Assembly: GCF_000721935.1 (NCBI RefSeq)
Contig: NZ_KL585381.1
Span: 143,839 to 150,729, forward strand
Origin: Streptomyces sp. NRRL WC-3549
GTDB taxonomy: Bacteria > Actinomycetota > Actinomycetes > Streptomycetales > Streptomycetaceae
Length of the DNA: 6,891 bases
Direction of reading: 5' to 3'
In this document: positions 1 through 5,320 of the stretch, piece after piece
Numbering within the stretch: position 1 is the stretch's first letter
How the letters are laid out: every line of letters starts with the position of its first letter
Made by a program: the position numbers and the translations under genes
The notes under the pieces: model-generated
Seen by the model: only the letters and a program-made list of their open reading frames with translations
What the model was told of the DNA's origin: nothing
The model's database searches: none

Positions 1-163
1 GCCCGGCGCCCCGACCTGCCGGGCCACCTCATCGAGCCGCGCGTCCAGCCGGGCGATGTCCTGCGATGAGGGCGCTCACGGTTGCCACTTGCTCGATGAC
101 CGGTACGGCGGGTCGCTCCCGCCCGCGCCGGCATTCCCCGATGTCACGAAAGCTCGACGTCAC
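1..163 (-). pseudogene. Possible frameshifted 5' gene fragment with a helical segment
   Basis: I do not recognise this. On the - strand a frame opens at GTG 163-161, with a GGAGG at 180-176 twelve bases upstream. It reads MTSSFRDIGECRRGRERPAV and then PVIEQVATVSALIA before stopping at 31-29. The next frame, open from about position 75 to the window edge, reads SQDIARLDARLDEVARQVGA. Joined near positions 62-67, the two would make one amphipathic, coiled-coil-like helix (Val/Ile/Leu every 3-4 residues). This suggests a single-base frameshift in a real gene, from either sequencing error or decay. The downstream frame has G or C at almost every third position; the upstream one at about four in five. 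Against it: the second frame has no start of its own, and the + strand is also open over 1-66 (ending in LIEPRVQPGDVLR, stop 67-69), so the left edge could instead be the 3' end of a + strand gene. It may be non-coding. Confidence 0.22.
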
Positions 164-240
164 AGATTCCAGGTGCCTCCACGCGCCCGGCCCAACGAAC
201 CGGCGACCACGCGGTCACGCCCCGGGGCACCCGGACACGG

Positions 241-271
241 CGCGACCCCCGTCCGGCGGACGGGGGTCGCG
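241..271 (-). terminator. Perfect 14-bp-stem terminator of the ABC operon
   Basis: The arms 241-254 (CGCGACCCCCGTCC) and 258-271 (GGACGGGGGTCGCG) are exact reverse complements around a 3-base loop. A G-U and a G-C pair could extend the stem at 240/272 and 239/273. It begins 27 bases past the stop of permease B. No T-run follows on the - strand, which is common for actinobacterial terminators. It could also act on + strand transcripts because the hairpin is symmetric. Confidence 0.8.
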
Positions 272-297
272 TCACAACGGCCGGGCGACGGGTGGTC

Positions 298-1035
298 TCA
301 CTCCTCGCCCGCGAGCTTCAGCGCCCGCAGCTTCTGGCCCGCGTACCAGGTCGCCACGACCGTGACCCCGGCCAGCAGGACCGTGGCCAGCGGAAGGCCG
401 ACGTCCGAGGTGACCAGGCCCTCGCCCGCCACCTTCTCCGCGACCGACAGGGACCACTGCTGCACACTCAGCGTCCTCGCGCCCGGCACCAGGCTGCCGA
501 ACAGCGCCTCCCACACCAGCGCGTACACCAGGCCGAAGACGACCGCGTGCCGGCTGACCGTGCCCAGCAGCAGGAACAGCGCGCTGTACGCGATCGAGGC
601 GACGAGGGCCGCGATCATGTACGCCACCGCGATCTGGCCCCCGTTGCCGTTCAGGATGAGGCCCGCGACCAGGGTCGGCACCGCGGAGAAGAGCATCGTC
701 ACCCCGACGGCGACGATGAGCTTGGTGACGATGATCGTCGGCCGCTTCACCGGCTTGGCCAGCAGGTAGACGATGGCCAGCAGGTAGACGATCGAGCCGT
801 CGTCGATCTCCGGCCCGATGGCGCCCGTCCCCGCGATGACACCGATCAGCGGCACCATCGTGGCGATGGCGAACCCGCCGAGAACGCCCGAGGCGACTCC
901 GTCGTCAGCCCCGGCGAACGTCCGTACCGCCACGGCGATGGCCACCAGCAGCACGGGCAGGACGAACAGGATGGCGGCCCGGCGCCGGCCGAGCAGGGCC
1001 CGGTAGGTGAGCCGGGCGACTGTGGGGTCGTACAT
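298..1035 (-). CDS. ABC-2 type permease B (fourth gene of the ABC operon)
   Basis: An integral membrane subunit of 245 residues, about the normal size for a six-helix ABC-2 permease, expected to pair with ATPase B encoded just upstream. Hydrophobic segments lie at about 20-39, 50-72, 102-127, 134-157, 163-183 and 212-232. Between helices 2 and 3 is the family's cytoplasmic motif: EIDDGSIVYLLA, then KPVKRP and an IVTK stretch, corresponding to the usual E-x-x-x-G-T-x-x-x-L-L-x-x-P-V-x-R. The motif is unusual here because IVYLLA occurs twice in tandem (residues 82-87 and 88-93), from an exact 18-bp DNA duplication. The start is ATG 1035-1033. An AAAGGAG at 1054-1048 is the likely ribosome site, although its 12-base spacing is long. 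ATPase B ends 30 bases upstream and a strong terminator follows. Transport substrate and direction cannot be read from the sequence; export is the norm for ABC-2 systems. Confidence 0.9.
   Translation of the reverse strand: MYDPTVARLTYRALLGRRRAAILFVLPVLLVAIAVAVRTFAGADDGVASGVLGGFAIATMVPLIGVIAGTGAIGPEIDDGSIVYLLAIVYLLAKPVKRPTIIVTKLIVAVGVTMLFSAVPTLVAGLILNGNGGQIAVAYMIAALVASIAYSALFLLLGTVSRHAVVFGLVYALVWEALFGSLVPGARTLSVQQWSLSVAEKVAGEGLVTSDVGLPLATVLLAGVTVVATWYAGQKLRALKLAGEE
757..792 (-). repeat. 18-bp perfect tandem duplication inside permease B
   Basis: The unit GGCCAGCAGGTAGACGAT (+ strand) occurs at 757-774 and again at 775-792 without a mismatch. It is in frame and duplicates six residues, IVYLLA, in the cytoplasmic loop between the second and third membrane helices. 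The absence of any synonymous difference points to a recent event such as replication slippage, or to an assembly or read artefact. Confidence 0.95.
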
Positions 1036-1065
1036 GACGCTTCACAGCTCCTTTCAGGCCACTAC

Positions 1066-1977
1066 TCAGGCCGCTACGAGATAGGAAAAGACCGATTCGA
1101 GGGACTCGTCGGACGGTGAGACGGTCAGCAGCCGGATCCCGTGTTCGCGTGCCACCTTCGGCAGCAGCGTGGTGAAGCGTCCGAAGTCGACGGCCTGGAT
1201 CAGCAGGGCCCCTTCGGTGGTGTCCACCTCGATCCCCGCCGTGGACGGGTCGGCGATGAGTGCGGCGGCCAGTGCCCGGTCGTCGCTGGAACGCACGGTG
1301 TAGCGGTGCGGCCGGTCCGTCATCAGCCGGCGGATCCTCCGGAAGTCGCCGGACGCGGCGTGCCGGCCCGCGACGATCACCTCGATGTGCGAGGCGAGTT
1401 GCTCGACCTCCTCCAGGATGTGCGAGGAGAACAGGACCGTCCGGCCTTCCGCCCCCATCTGCCGGAGCAGTTCCATCAGCTGCATCCGCTGGCGCGGGTC
1501 CATGCCGTTGAACGGCTCGTCGAGCAGCAGCACGGAGGGCTCGTGCACCAGGGCCGACGCCATCTTCACGCGCTGGCGCATGCCCTTGCTGTACGTGGAG
1601 ATCTTGCGGTCCTGCGCGTACTCCATCTCGACCGTGGCCAGCGCCTTGTGCGCGGCCGCGTCACCCAGGCCGTGCAGTTCGGCGTTGGCGACGACGAACT
1701 CCCGGCCGGTCAGGAAGTCGTACATCCCCTCCCGCTCGGGGACGATGCCGATGTCCCGGTACACGGCCTCGTTGCGCCAGATCTGCTTGCCGTCCAGGGT
1801 GACCTTGCCGGTCGACGGGGCGAGGAACCCGGCCATCATGTTGATCAGCGTGGACTTTCCGGCACCGTTGGGGCCCAGCAGACCCGTCACACCCGGCCCC
1901 ACGGTCATGCTCACGTCGTTGACGGCGACCACGTTGCCGAACCAGCGCGAGGTGTGGTCGATCTCGATGGTGGTCAC
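1066..1977 (-). CDS. ABC transporter ATP-binding protein B (CcmA/NatA-like)
   Basis: A cytoplasmic ATPase of 303 residues that should power the ABC-2 permeases of this operon. Visible motifs: Walker A GPNGAGKST at 35-43, a Q-loop region VPEREGMYDF with Glu81 at the Gln position, signature YSKGMRQR at 129-136, Walker B VLLLDEP at 149-155, D-loop NGMDP at 157-161 and switch His186 in SSHILEE. After about residue 210 comes a C-terminal accessory domain with short beta strands, typical of drug- or lantibiotic-type export ATPases. The start is GTG 1977-1975, which overlaps the stop of permease A by four bases (GTGA); a GGAGGG seven bases upstream supports it. The open frame continues upstream to about 2697, but that stretch lies antisense-register over permease A and is a shadow. 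Tight coupling suggests equimolar production with permease A and pairing with permease B downstream. Substrate unknown. Confidence 0.93.
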   Translation of the reverse strand: MTTIEIDHTSRWFGNVVAVNDVSMTVGPGVTGLLGPNGAGKSTLINMMAGFLAPSTGKVTLDGKQIWRNEAVYRDIGIVPEREGMYDFLTGREFVVANAELHGLGDAAAHKALATVEMEYAQDRKISTYSKGMRQRVKMASALVHEPSVLLLDEPFNGMDPRQRMQLMELLRQMGAEGRTVLFSSHILEEVEQLASHIEVIVAGRHAASGDFRRIRRLMTDRPHRYTVRSSDDRALAAALIADPSTAGIEVDTTEGALLIQAVDFGRFTTLLPKVAREHGIRLLTVSPSDESLESVFSYLVAA

Positions 1978-2885
1978 AGCCCGACCCTCCGGTAGCGGCG
2001 CATCAGGACGGCGTACGAGCCGGCGACGAGCGCGAGGACAACGATCAGATAGACCACACCGGCCGCGGCGCCCGGGCCCTCGCCACCGGGGAAGGCGGAG
2101 GAGGCTCCGAGGAACGCGGTCTGCACCCCGTCGATCAGCGTGATCGGCGAGAACAGGCCCAGCCAGGACACGGCACCGGTCGAACCCGTGGTCCAGGCGA
2201 TGCCCTGGACCGTGGAGACCGCTCCGTAGGTGATGGTCAGTACGGCGATGACGGCGGCGACGCCGAATCCCCGCCGCGGGGTCAGCGCGGCGACGACGAG
2301 TCCGATGCCCGCGAACAGGATGGACAGCAGGGCCACCGAGACCACCCCCTGCCCGAACCACTTGGTCTGGTCGGCGAAATCGAACTTGGCCAGCAGGGCG
2401 CCCACGTACAGGATGACGAGGGGGAGCCCGGTGAGGATGAACAGGGCCGACGCCATCGCCCCCAGCTTCGCGATCACGTAGTCGACGCGTTCGATCGGCC
2501 GTGAGAAGTACAGCGGGATGCTCTTGAAGCGGAGGTCCCTCGACACGGACTGCGGGGCCTGCGAAGCGACGAAGAGGCCGATCACGGCCTGCAGGTAGAT
2601 GGCGAAAGACGTGTACTCGATGGGGAGTTTCGTCATGGTGGGCGCGGCCATGGCGACCGCGACGATGATCAGCGCCACCAGGCACATCACCCCGCACAGC
2701 AGCATCGGCAGCACCTTCGACTTGGCGGACCGCCCCAGCCCGAAGGACCCGCGCAGGGACTGCGAGTAGAGCGACCGTCGGGCGTATGCGCGGCCCAGCC
2801 GCACGCCGTCGTACGAGCGGTATCCGATGTTGTGGATCCGGGAGGCGTCGCTTCCGGCCGTACCGGTCCGGGTGTCAGCGCTCAT
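1974..2885 (-). CDS. ABC-2 type permease A (second gene of the ABC operon)
   Basis: A membrane subunit of 303 residues. A long polar N-terminus, about 57 residues and rich in Arg and Ser with NIGYRSYDG, precedes six hydrophobic segments at roughly 58-81, 92-112, 143-166, 179-201, 207-228 and 275-295. The cytoplasmic loop after the second segment carries SRDLRFKSIPLYFSRP followed by IERVDYVIAKL. This is the same permease motif seen in permease B, so the two are likely distant paralogues. Only the last segments are followed by a short basic tail (MRRYRRVGL). The start ATG 2885 overlaps the end of ATPase A by 11 bases; a GTG one codon earlier (2888) is an equal alternative and lies seven bases from an AAGGGA site at 2901-2896. 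The overlaps on both sides imply translational coupling. It probably forms the pore with ATPase A. Substrate unknown. Confidence 0.9.
   Translation of the reverse strand: MSADTRTGTAGSDASRIHNIGYRSYDGVRLGRAYARRSLYSQSLRGSFGLGRSAKSKVLPMLLCGVMCLVALIIVAVAMAAPTMTKLPIEYTSFAIYLQAVIGLFVASQAPQSVSRDLRFKSIPLYFSRPIERVDYVIAKLGAMASALFILTGLPLVILYVGALLAKFDFADQTKWFGQGVVSVALLSILFAGIGLVVAALTPRRGFGVAAVIAVLTITYGAVSTVQGIAWTTGSTGAVSWLGLFSPITLIDGVQTAFLGASSAFPGGEGPGAAAGVVYLIVVLALVAGSYAVLMRRYRRVGL
1985..1990 (-). promoter_or_regulatory. Shine-Dalgarno site fixing the start of ATPase B
   Basis: GGAGGG on the - strand, inside the last codons of permease A, seven bases before the GTG at 1977. Together with the GTGA start/stop overlap it decides the start against the much longer upstream open frame. 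Confidence 0.8.
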
Positions 2886-3891
2886 CACGACCGCTTCCCT
2901 TCTGCTGTCCGGTCCCGGCCGTCGCGGCGGCGCCCCGCGGGGGCGCCTCGCTCCGGAAGACCTCTGCGATGTGGTGGCGGCGCTGTTCCATGCGGATCAG
3001 GCCGAGCCCCAGCCCGGCCACGCTGTCGCGGACCAGGTCGTACGTCTCCTCGCCCGTCGCCTCCACCAGAAGGATGTGGCCGGCGCCCGGCAGCCCTTCG
3101 GTGTCGAGGCCGTCGAGGCCCAGGAGGGTGACACCGGCGTCGGCGAGCACCCGGCGCAGGGACTGCGCCCCGTCGGGGTGGGCGTCGCTGTCCGTGACCT
3201 CGACGGCCAGAGTCGTCGTGGTCCGGGTGAAGTCGCTGGTGGAACTGGACCGCAGCAGCGTGCCGCCGTCGATGACGACGACGTGGTCACAGGTGCGCTC
3301 GAGCTCACCGAGGAGGTGCGAGGTGACGAGGACGGAGATCCCGAAGTCCGAGTGGACCCGTCGGATCAGTCCGAGCATGTCGTCCCGGCCGACCGGGTCC
3401 AGGCCGTTGGTCGGTTCGTCCAGGAGCACCAGCTGCGGGTCGTGGACCAGTGCCTGGGCCAGTTTGACCCGCTGCTTCATACCGGTCGAGTAGCCGCCGA
3501 TGGGGCGGTACCGCTCCTCGTACAGGCCTACGTGCCGCAGGGTGTCGGCGGTCCGTTCGCGCGCCGCCGTCGGCGGCAGGCCGGACATCCGCGCCATGTG
3601 GACGACGAACTCCGTCGCGGACACGTCGGGCGGCAGGCAGTCGTGCTCGGGCATGTACCCGACCCGCTCCCGGATCGCGGCGCCGTCGGTGGCGACGTCG
3701 AGCCCGAGCACCGCGGCCCGGCCTTCGGTGGCGGGGGACAGACCCAGCAGGATCTTGATCAAGGTGGACTTGCCGGCTCCGTTGGACCCCACCAGGCCGG
3801 TCACACCCGGTCCGATGTCCAAGGAGAGCCGGTCAAGCGCGGTCACCCGGGGGAACCTCTTGCTCAGGCTTTCGGTCGCGATCACAGTCAC
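2875..3891 (-). CDS. ABC transporter ATP-binding protein A (first gene of the operon)
   Basis: A cytoplasmic ATPase of 338 residues if started at GTG 3891. Motifs: Walker A GSNGAGKST at 35-43, Q-loop region YMPEHDCLPP with Glu82 at the Gln position, signature YSTGMKQR at 134-141, Walker B LVLLDEP at 154-160, D-loop NGLDP at 162-166, and switch His192 in TSHLL. Residues from about 215 on are an accessory C-terminal domain (about 30 residues longer than in ATPase B) ending in a low-complexity polar tail. GTG codons at 3897, 3891 and 3885 are all possible starts, and none has a clear ribosome site. A TAnnnT -10 candidate (TACCTT) lies immediately upstream, so the mRNA may be leaderless, which is why 3891 is preferred. 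The open frame running up to 4023 has no family similarity and is ignored. It is the first gene of the operon and overlaps permease A. Confidence 0.9.
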   Translation of the reverse strand: MTVIATESLSKRFPRVTALDRLSLDIGPGVTGLVGSNGAGKSTLIKILLGLSPATEGRAAVLGLDVATDGAAIRERVGYMPEHDCLPPDVSATEFVVHMARMSGLPPTAARERTADTLRHVGLYEERYRPIGGYSTGMKQRVKLAQALVHDPQLVLLDEPTNGLDPVGRDDMLGLIRRVHSDFGISVLVTSHLLGELERTCDHVVVIDGGTLLRSSSTSDFTRTTTTLAVEVTDSDAHPDGAQSLRRVLADAGVTLLGLDGLDTEGLPGAGHILLVEATGEETYDLVRDSVAGLGLGLIRMEQRRHHIAEVFRSEAPPRGAAATAGTGQQKGSGRDER

Positions 3892-3898
3892 GTCCACG

Positions 3899-3904
3899 AA
3901 GGTA
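3899..3904 (-). promoter_or_regulatory. Candidate -10 box of a leaderless ABC-operon promoter
   Basis: TACCTT on the - strand fits the actinobacterial TAnnnT -10 pattern and would place transcription start at about 3892-3891, right at a GTG codon of ATPase A. The gene lacks a Shine-Dalgarno sequence, which agrees with a leaderless transcript. No good -35 box is seen at 17-18 bases, so confidence is low. Confidence 0.3.
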
Positions 3905-3926
3905 GTGGCGCGTCTTGCCGGAGTCG

Positions 3927-3959
3927 TCAGACCAGGCGGTCGTATCGGGATCAGACCAG
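3927..3959. repeat. Pair of 9-bp direct repeats, possible operator
   Basis: TCAGACCAG occurs exactly at 3927-3935 and 3951-3959, 24 bases apart start to start. It lies 36-68 bases upstream of the ATPase A start, with the nearer copy over the -35 position of the suggested promoter. Each copy contains AGACCA, a half-site known from DasR-type GntR regulators, but neither copy has the matching left half, so a DasR site is not claimed. A regulator binding both copies on one face is possible, though 24 bp is not a whole number of helical turns. Confidence 0.3.
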
Positions 3960-4026
3960 AGGCGTACGGACCCGTAGGGGGACCCCGCGGAGGATGACCC
4001 GTTCGTCCACAGGTTCCGGGCATCCC

Positions 4027-4055
4027 TTGACGCGGAGGCGTCGGGTTGCGAGATT
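4027..4055 (+). promoter_or_regulatory. Candidate sigma-70-type promoter of the hydrolase gene
   Basis: TTGACG at 4027-4032 and GAGATT at 4050-4055 are separated by 17 bases, close to the HrdB-type TTGAC / TAGAAT-like pattern apart from the first base of the -10. Transcription would start near 4062, giving a leader of about 50 bases before GTG 4112. The arms GTGTC (4061-4065) and GACAC (4074-4078) make a small inverted repeat over the predicted start site, possibly an operator. Confidence 0.4.
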
Positions 4056-4100
4056 CGGCGGTGTCACGTTACGGACACGTAGCGCGATGCCGACATCGAC

Positions 4101-4107
4101 GAGGGGG
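4101..4107 (+). promoter_or_regulatory. Shine-Dalgarno site choosing the hydrolase start
   Basis: GAGGGGG ends four bases before GTG 4112; its GAGG core lies seven bases away. It favours this start over TTG 4046 upstream and GTG 4142 downstream. The latter has a weaker GGGAG six bases ahead. Confidence 0.6.
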
Positions 4108-4111
4108 CGGC

Positions 4112-5008
4112 GTGAAGCTGCGTGGCGCGCGGGAGCGTTGGGTGAGTACGGGCGGGATCGAGCTGTGCGTCGCCGAGTTGGGCGATCGCTCGCGGCCGAC
4201 GATCGTACTCGTCCACGGCTATCCGGACAGCAAGGAGGTCTGGTCGCGGGTGGCGGACCGGCTGGCGGAGCGGTGGCACGTGGTGCTGTACGACGTGCGG
4301 GGCCACGGCCGTTCGACGGCGCCCCGGCCGCTGCGCGGCGGTTTCACACTGGAGAAGCTGACGGACGACTTCCTGGCCGTCGTGGACGCGGTGAGCCCCG
4401 ACCGGCCCGTCCACGTGGTGGGCCACGACTGGGGTTCGGTCCAGGCCTGGGAGTTCGCCACGGTCGAGCGCACCAAGGGCCGCGTGGCGTCGTTCACCTC
4501 GATGTCCGGGCCCGGCCTCGACCACTTCGGCCACTGGATCAGGCGTCGGGCCTCGCGGCGTACGGCGCGGGACGTGCGGGAGTTGGCCGGTCAGGGCGCC
4601 AAGTCCTGGTACGTGTACGCCCTGCACACCCCCGTGCTGCCCGAGTTGGCCTGGCGCGGGCCGCTCGGCCGGCACTGGCCGCGGCTCCTGCGCCGGATGG
4701 AGAAGGTCCCGGCGGACGGCTACCCGACCTCATCCCTGCCCAGAGACGCGGCACATGGCGCCTGGCTCTACCGGGACAACGTCCGGACCCGGCTGCGCCG
4801 ACCGCGTAGGGACGCGCACGCCCATGTGCCGGTCCAGCTGATCACTCCTACCGGGGACGCCTTCCTGTCCCCCTCGCTCTACGACGAACTGGAGTCATGG
4901 GTGCCCACGTTGGTGCGGCGCTCCCTGCCCGCCAAGCACTGGGTGCCCCGCACCAGGCCGGACCAGCTGGCCTCCTGGATCACGGAGTTCGCCGGGGCGA
5001 ACGCATGA
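4112..5008 (+). CDS. Alpha/beta hydrolase, epoxide-hydrolase type, EphD N-half-like
   Basis: A predicted soluble hydrolase of 298 residues with a complete alpha/beta-hydrolase core. HGYPD (35-39) supplies the oxyanion region, GHDWG (104-108) the nucleophile elbow with Asp106, Asp249 in PTGDAF the acid, and His276 in KHWVPRTRPDQ the base. An Asp rather than Ser nucleophile is typical of epoxide hydrolases and haloalkane dehalogenases, which work through an alkyl-enzyme ester. The cap region (about 134-215) contains Tyr167 and Tyr169, candidates for the epoxide-activating tyrosines. The beginning (RERWV...GIELCVAELG) and end resemble the N-terminal half of EphD-like proteins, in which an SDR dehydrogenase follows. 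Here the protein stops right after the hydrolase fold and no Gly-rich SDR motif follows. The GTG 4112 start keeps the RERWV segment and has a ribosome site. It is divergent from the ABC operon and probably transcribed alone. Substrate unknown; a dehalogenase or ester hydrolase role is less likely. Confidence 0.85.
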   Translation: MKLRGARERWVSTGGIELCVAELGDRSRPTIVLVHGYPDSKEVWSRVADRLAERWHVVLYDVRGHGRSTAPRPLRGGFTLEKLTDDFLAVVDAVSPDRPVHVVGHDWGSVQAWEFATVERTKGRVASFTSMSGPGLDHFGHWIRRRASRRTARDVRELAGQGAKSWYVYALHTPVLPELAWRGPLGRHWPRLLRRMEKVPADGYPTSSLPRDAAHGAWLYRDNVRTRLRRPRRDAHAHVPVQLITPTGDAFLSPSLYDELESWVPTLVRRSLPAKHWVPRTRPDQLASWITEFAGANA

Positions 5009-5320
5009 GGGAGCCGAAAGCCTGACGCCCGGGGCGAGTTGCAGCCGCCTGCCAACAAGGCCGCTGCGCCGGCGGGTTGGGCATCGCGCGCTCAACAGCG
5101 TTCGGTGAGCCGGTATGTGGTGGCGCGGCGCCAACCGTGCGCCGAGAGCGCCTAGTTGTGTAAAACCCTGGCGCAGCAGGGGTGTTGTCCACAGATCGCC
5201 CATCCAGCCTGTGGATAACCCGGCTTGGCTGTGGACCAAACCTCGTCTTGACCATCGATATCACCAACACCGTGCGAAATACGGATGCACCGGTGGCACC
5301 ACGGCGGGCACGCTGGCGGG
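5009..5320. other. 312-bp non-coding stretch before tpt1
   Basis: No credible gene is seen. Position 5126-5144 holds a small hairpin (CGGCGC, 7-base loop, GCGCCG) that might end hydrolase transcripts. The DnaA-box cluster is at 5185-5238. A TTGACC at 5248-5253 could be a -35 box, but I see no convincing -10 at the right distance. From about 5150 to 5285 the base composition is lower in GC than the rest of the window, as expected of a regulatory region. Confidence 0.6.
5185..5238. promoter_or_regulatory. Cluster of three DnaA boxes
   Basis: Three 9-mers match the DnaA-box pattern. TTGTCCACA (5185-5193, + strand) is the Streptomyces consensus. TTATCCACA on the - strand (5210-5218) is the classic perfect box. 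TGGTCCACA on the - strand (5230-5238) is a weaker variant. The first two face each other as a near-perfect inverted repeat with arms of ten bases; the second and third are in the same orientation with a 20-base period, about two helical turns. Three boxes in 54 bp are far too few for a chromosomal origin, so a regulatory or DnaA-titrating role is more likely. Confidence 0.6.

Noticed and set aside
81..1035. Glu at the Q-loop of both ATPases taken as an inactivating change
   Set aside because: CcmA/NatA-type ATPases often have this Glu, and the other ATP-binding motifs are intact. The coordinates here are only nominal; the residues are Glu82 of ATPase A and Glu81 of ATPase B.
56..1119. Long + strand open frames opposite permease B
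   Set aside because: They are complementary shadows; the - strand frame has six membrane helices, a known motif and a terminator behind it.
1978..2697. A 240-codon upstream extension of the ATPase B reading frame
   Set aside because: It is the out-of-frame shadow of permease A: Arg/Pro/Gly-rich, no family motifs, and the real start at 1977 has a strong ribosome site and GTGA overlap.
3927..3959. DasR (dre) operator
   Set aside because: Only the AGACCA half-site is present in each copy; the palindromic partner TGGTCT is missing on the proper side.
4046..4111. Earlier TTG start of the hydrolase adding 22 residues
   Set aside because: No ribosome site, it overlaps the likely promoter, and the added residues are Arg/Gly-rich and unlike the family start.
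2827..4809. A 660-codon open frame on the + strand spanning two genes on different strands
   Set aside because: Shadow of high-GC coding DNA: it runs opposite ATPase A and out of frame through the hydrolase, and its residues show no domain.
5185..5238. Chromosomal or plasmid replication origin
   Set aside because: Only three boxes, no dnaA, dnaN or rep gene near, and no AT-rich unwinding element; a regulatory site is the most that can be claimed.
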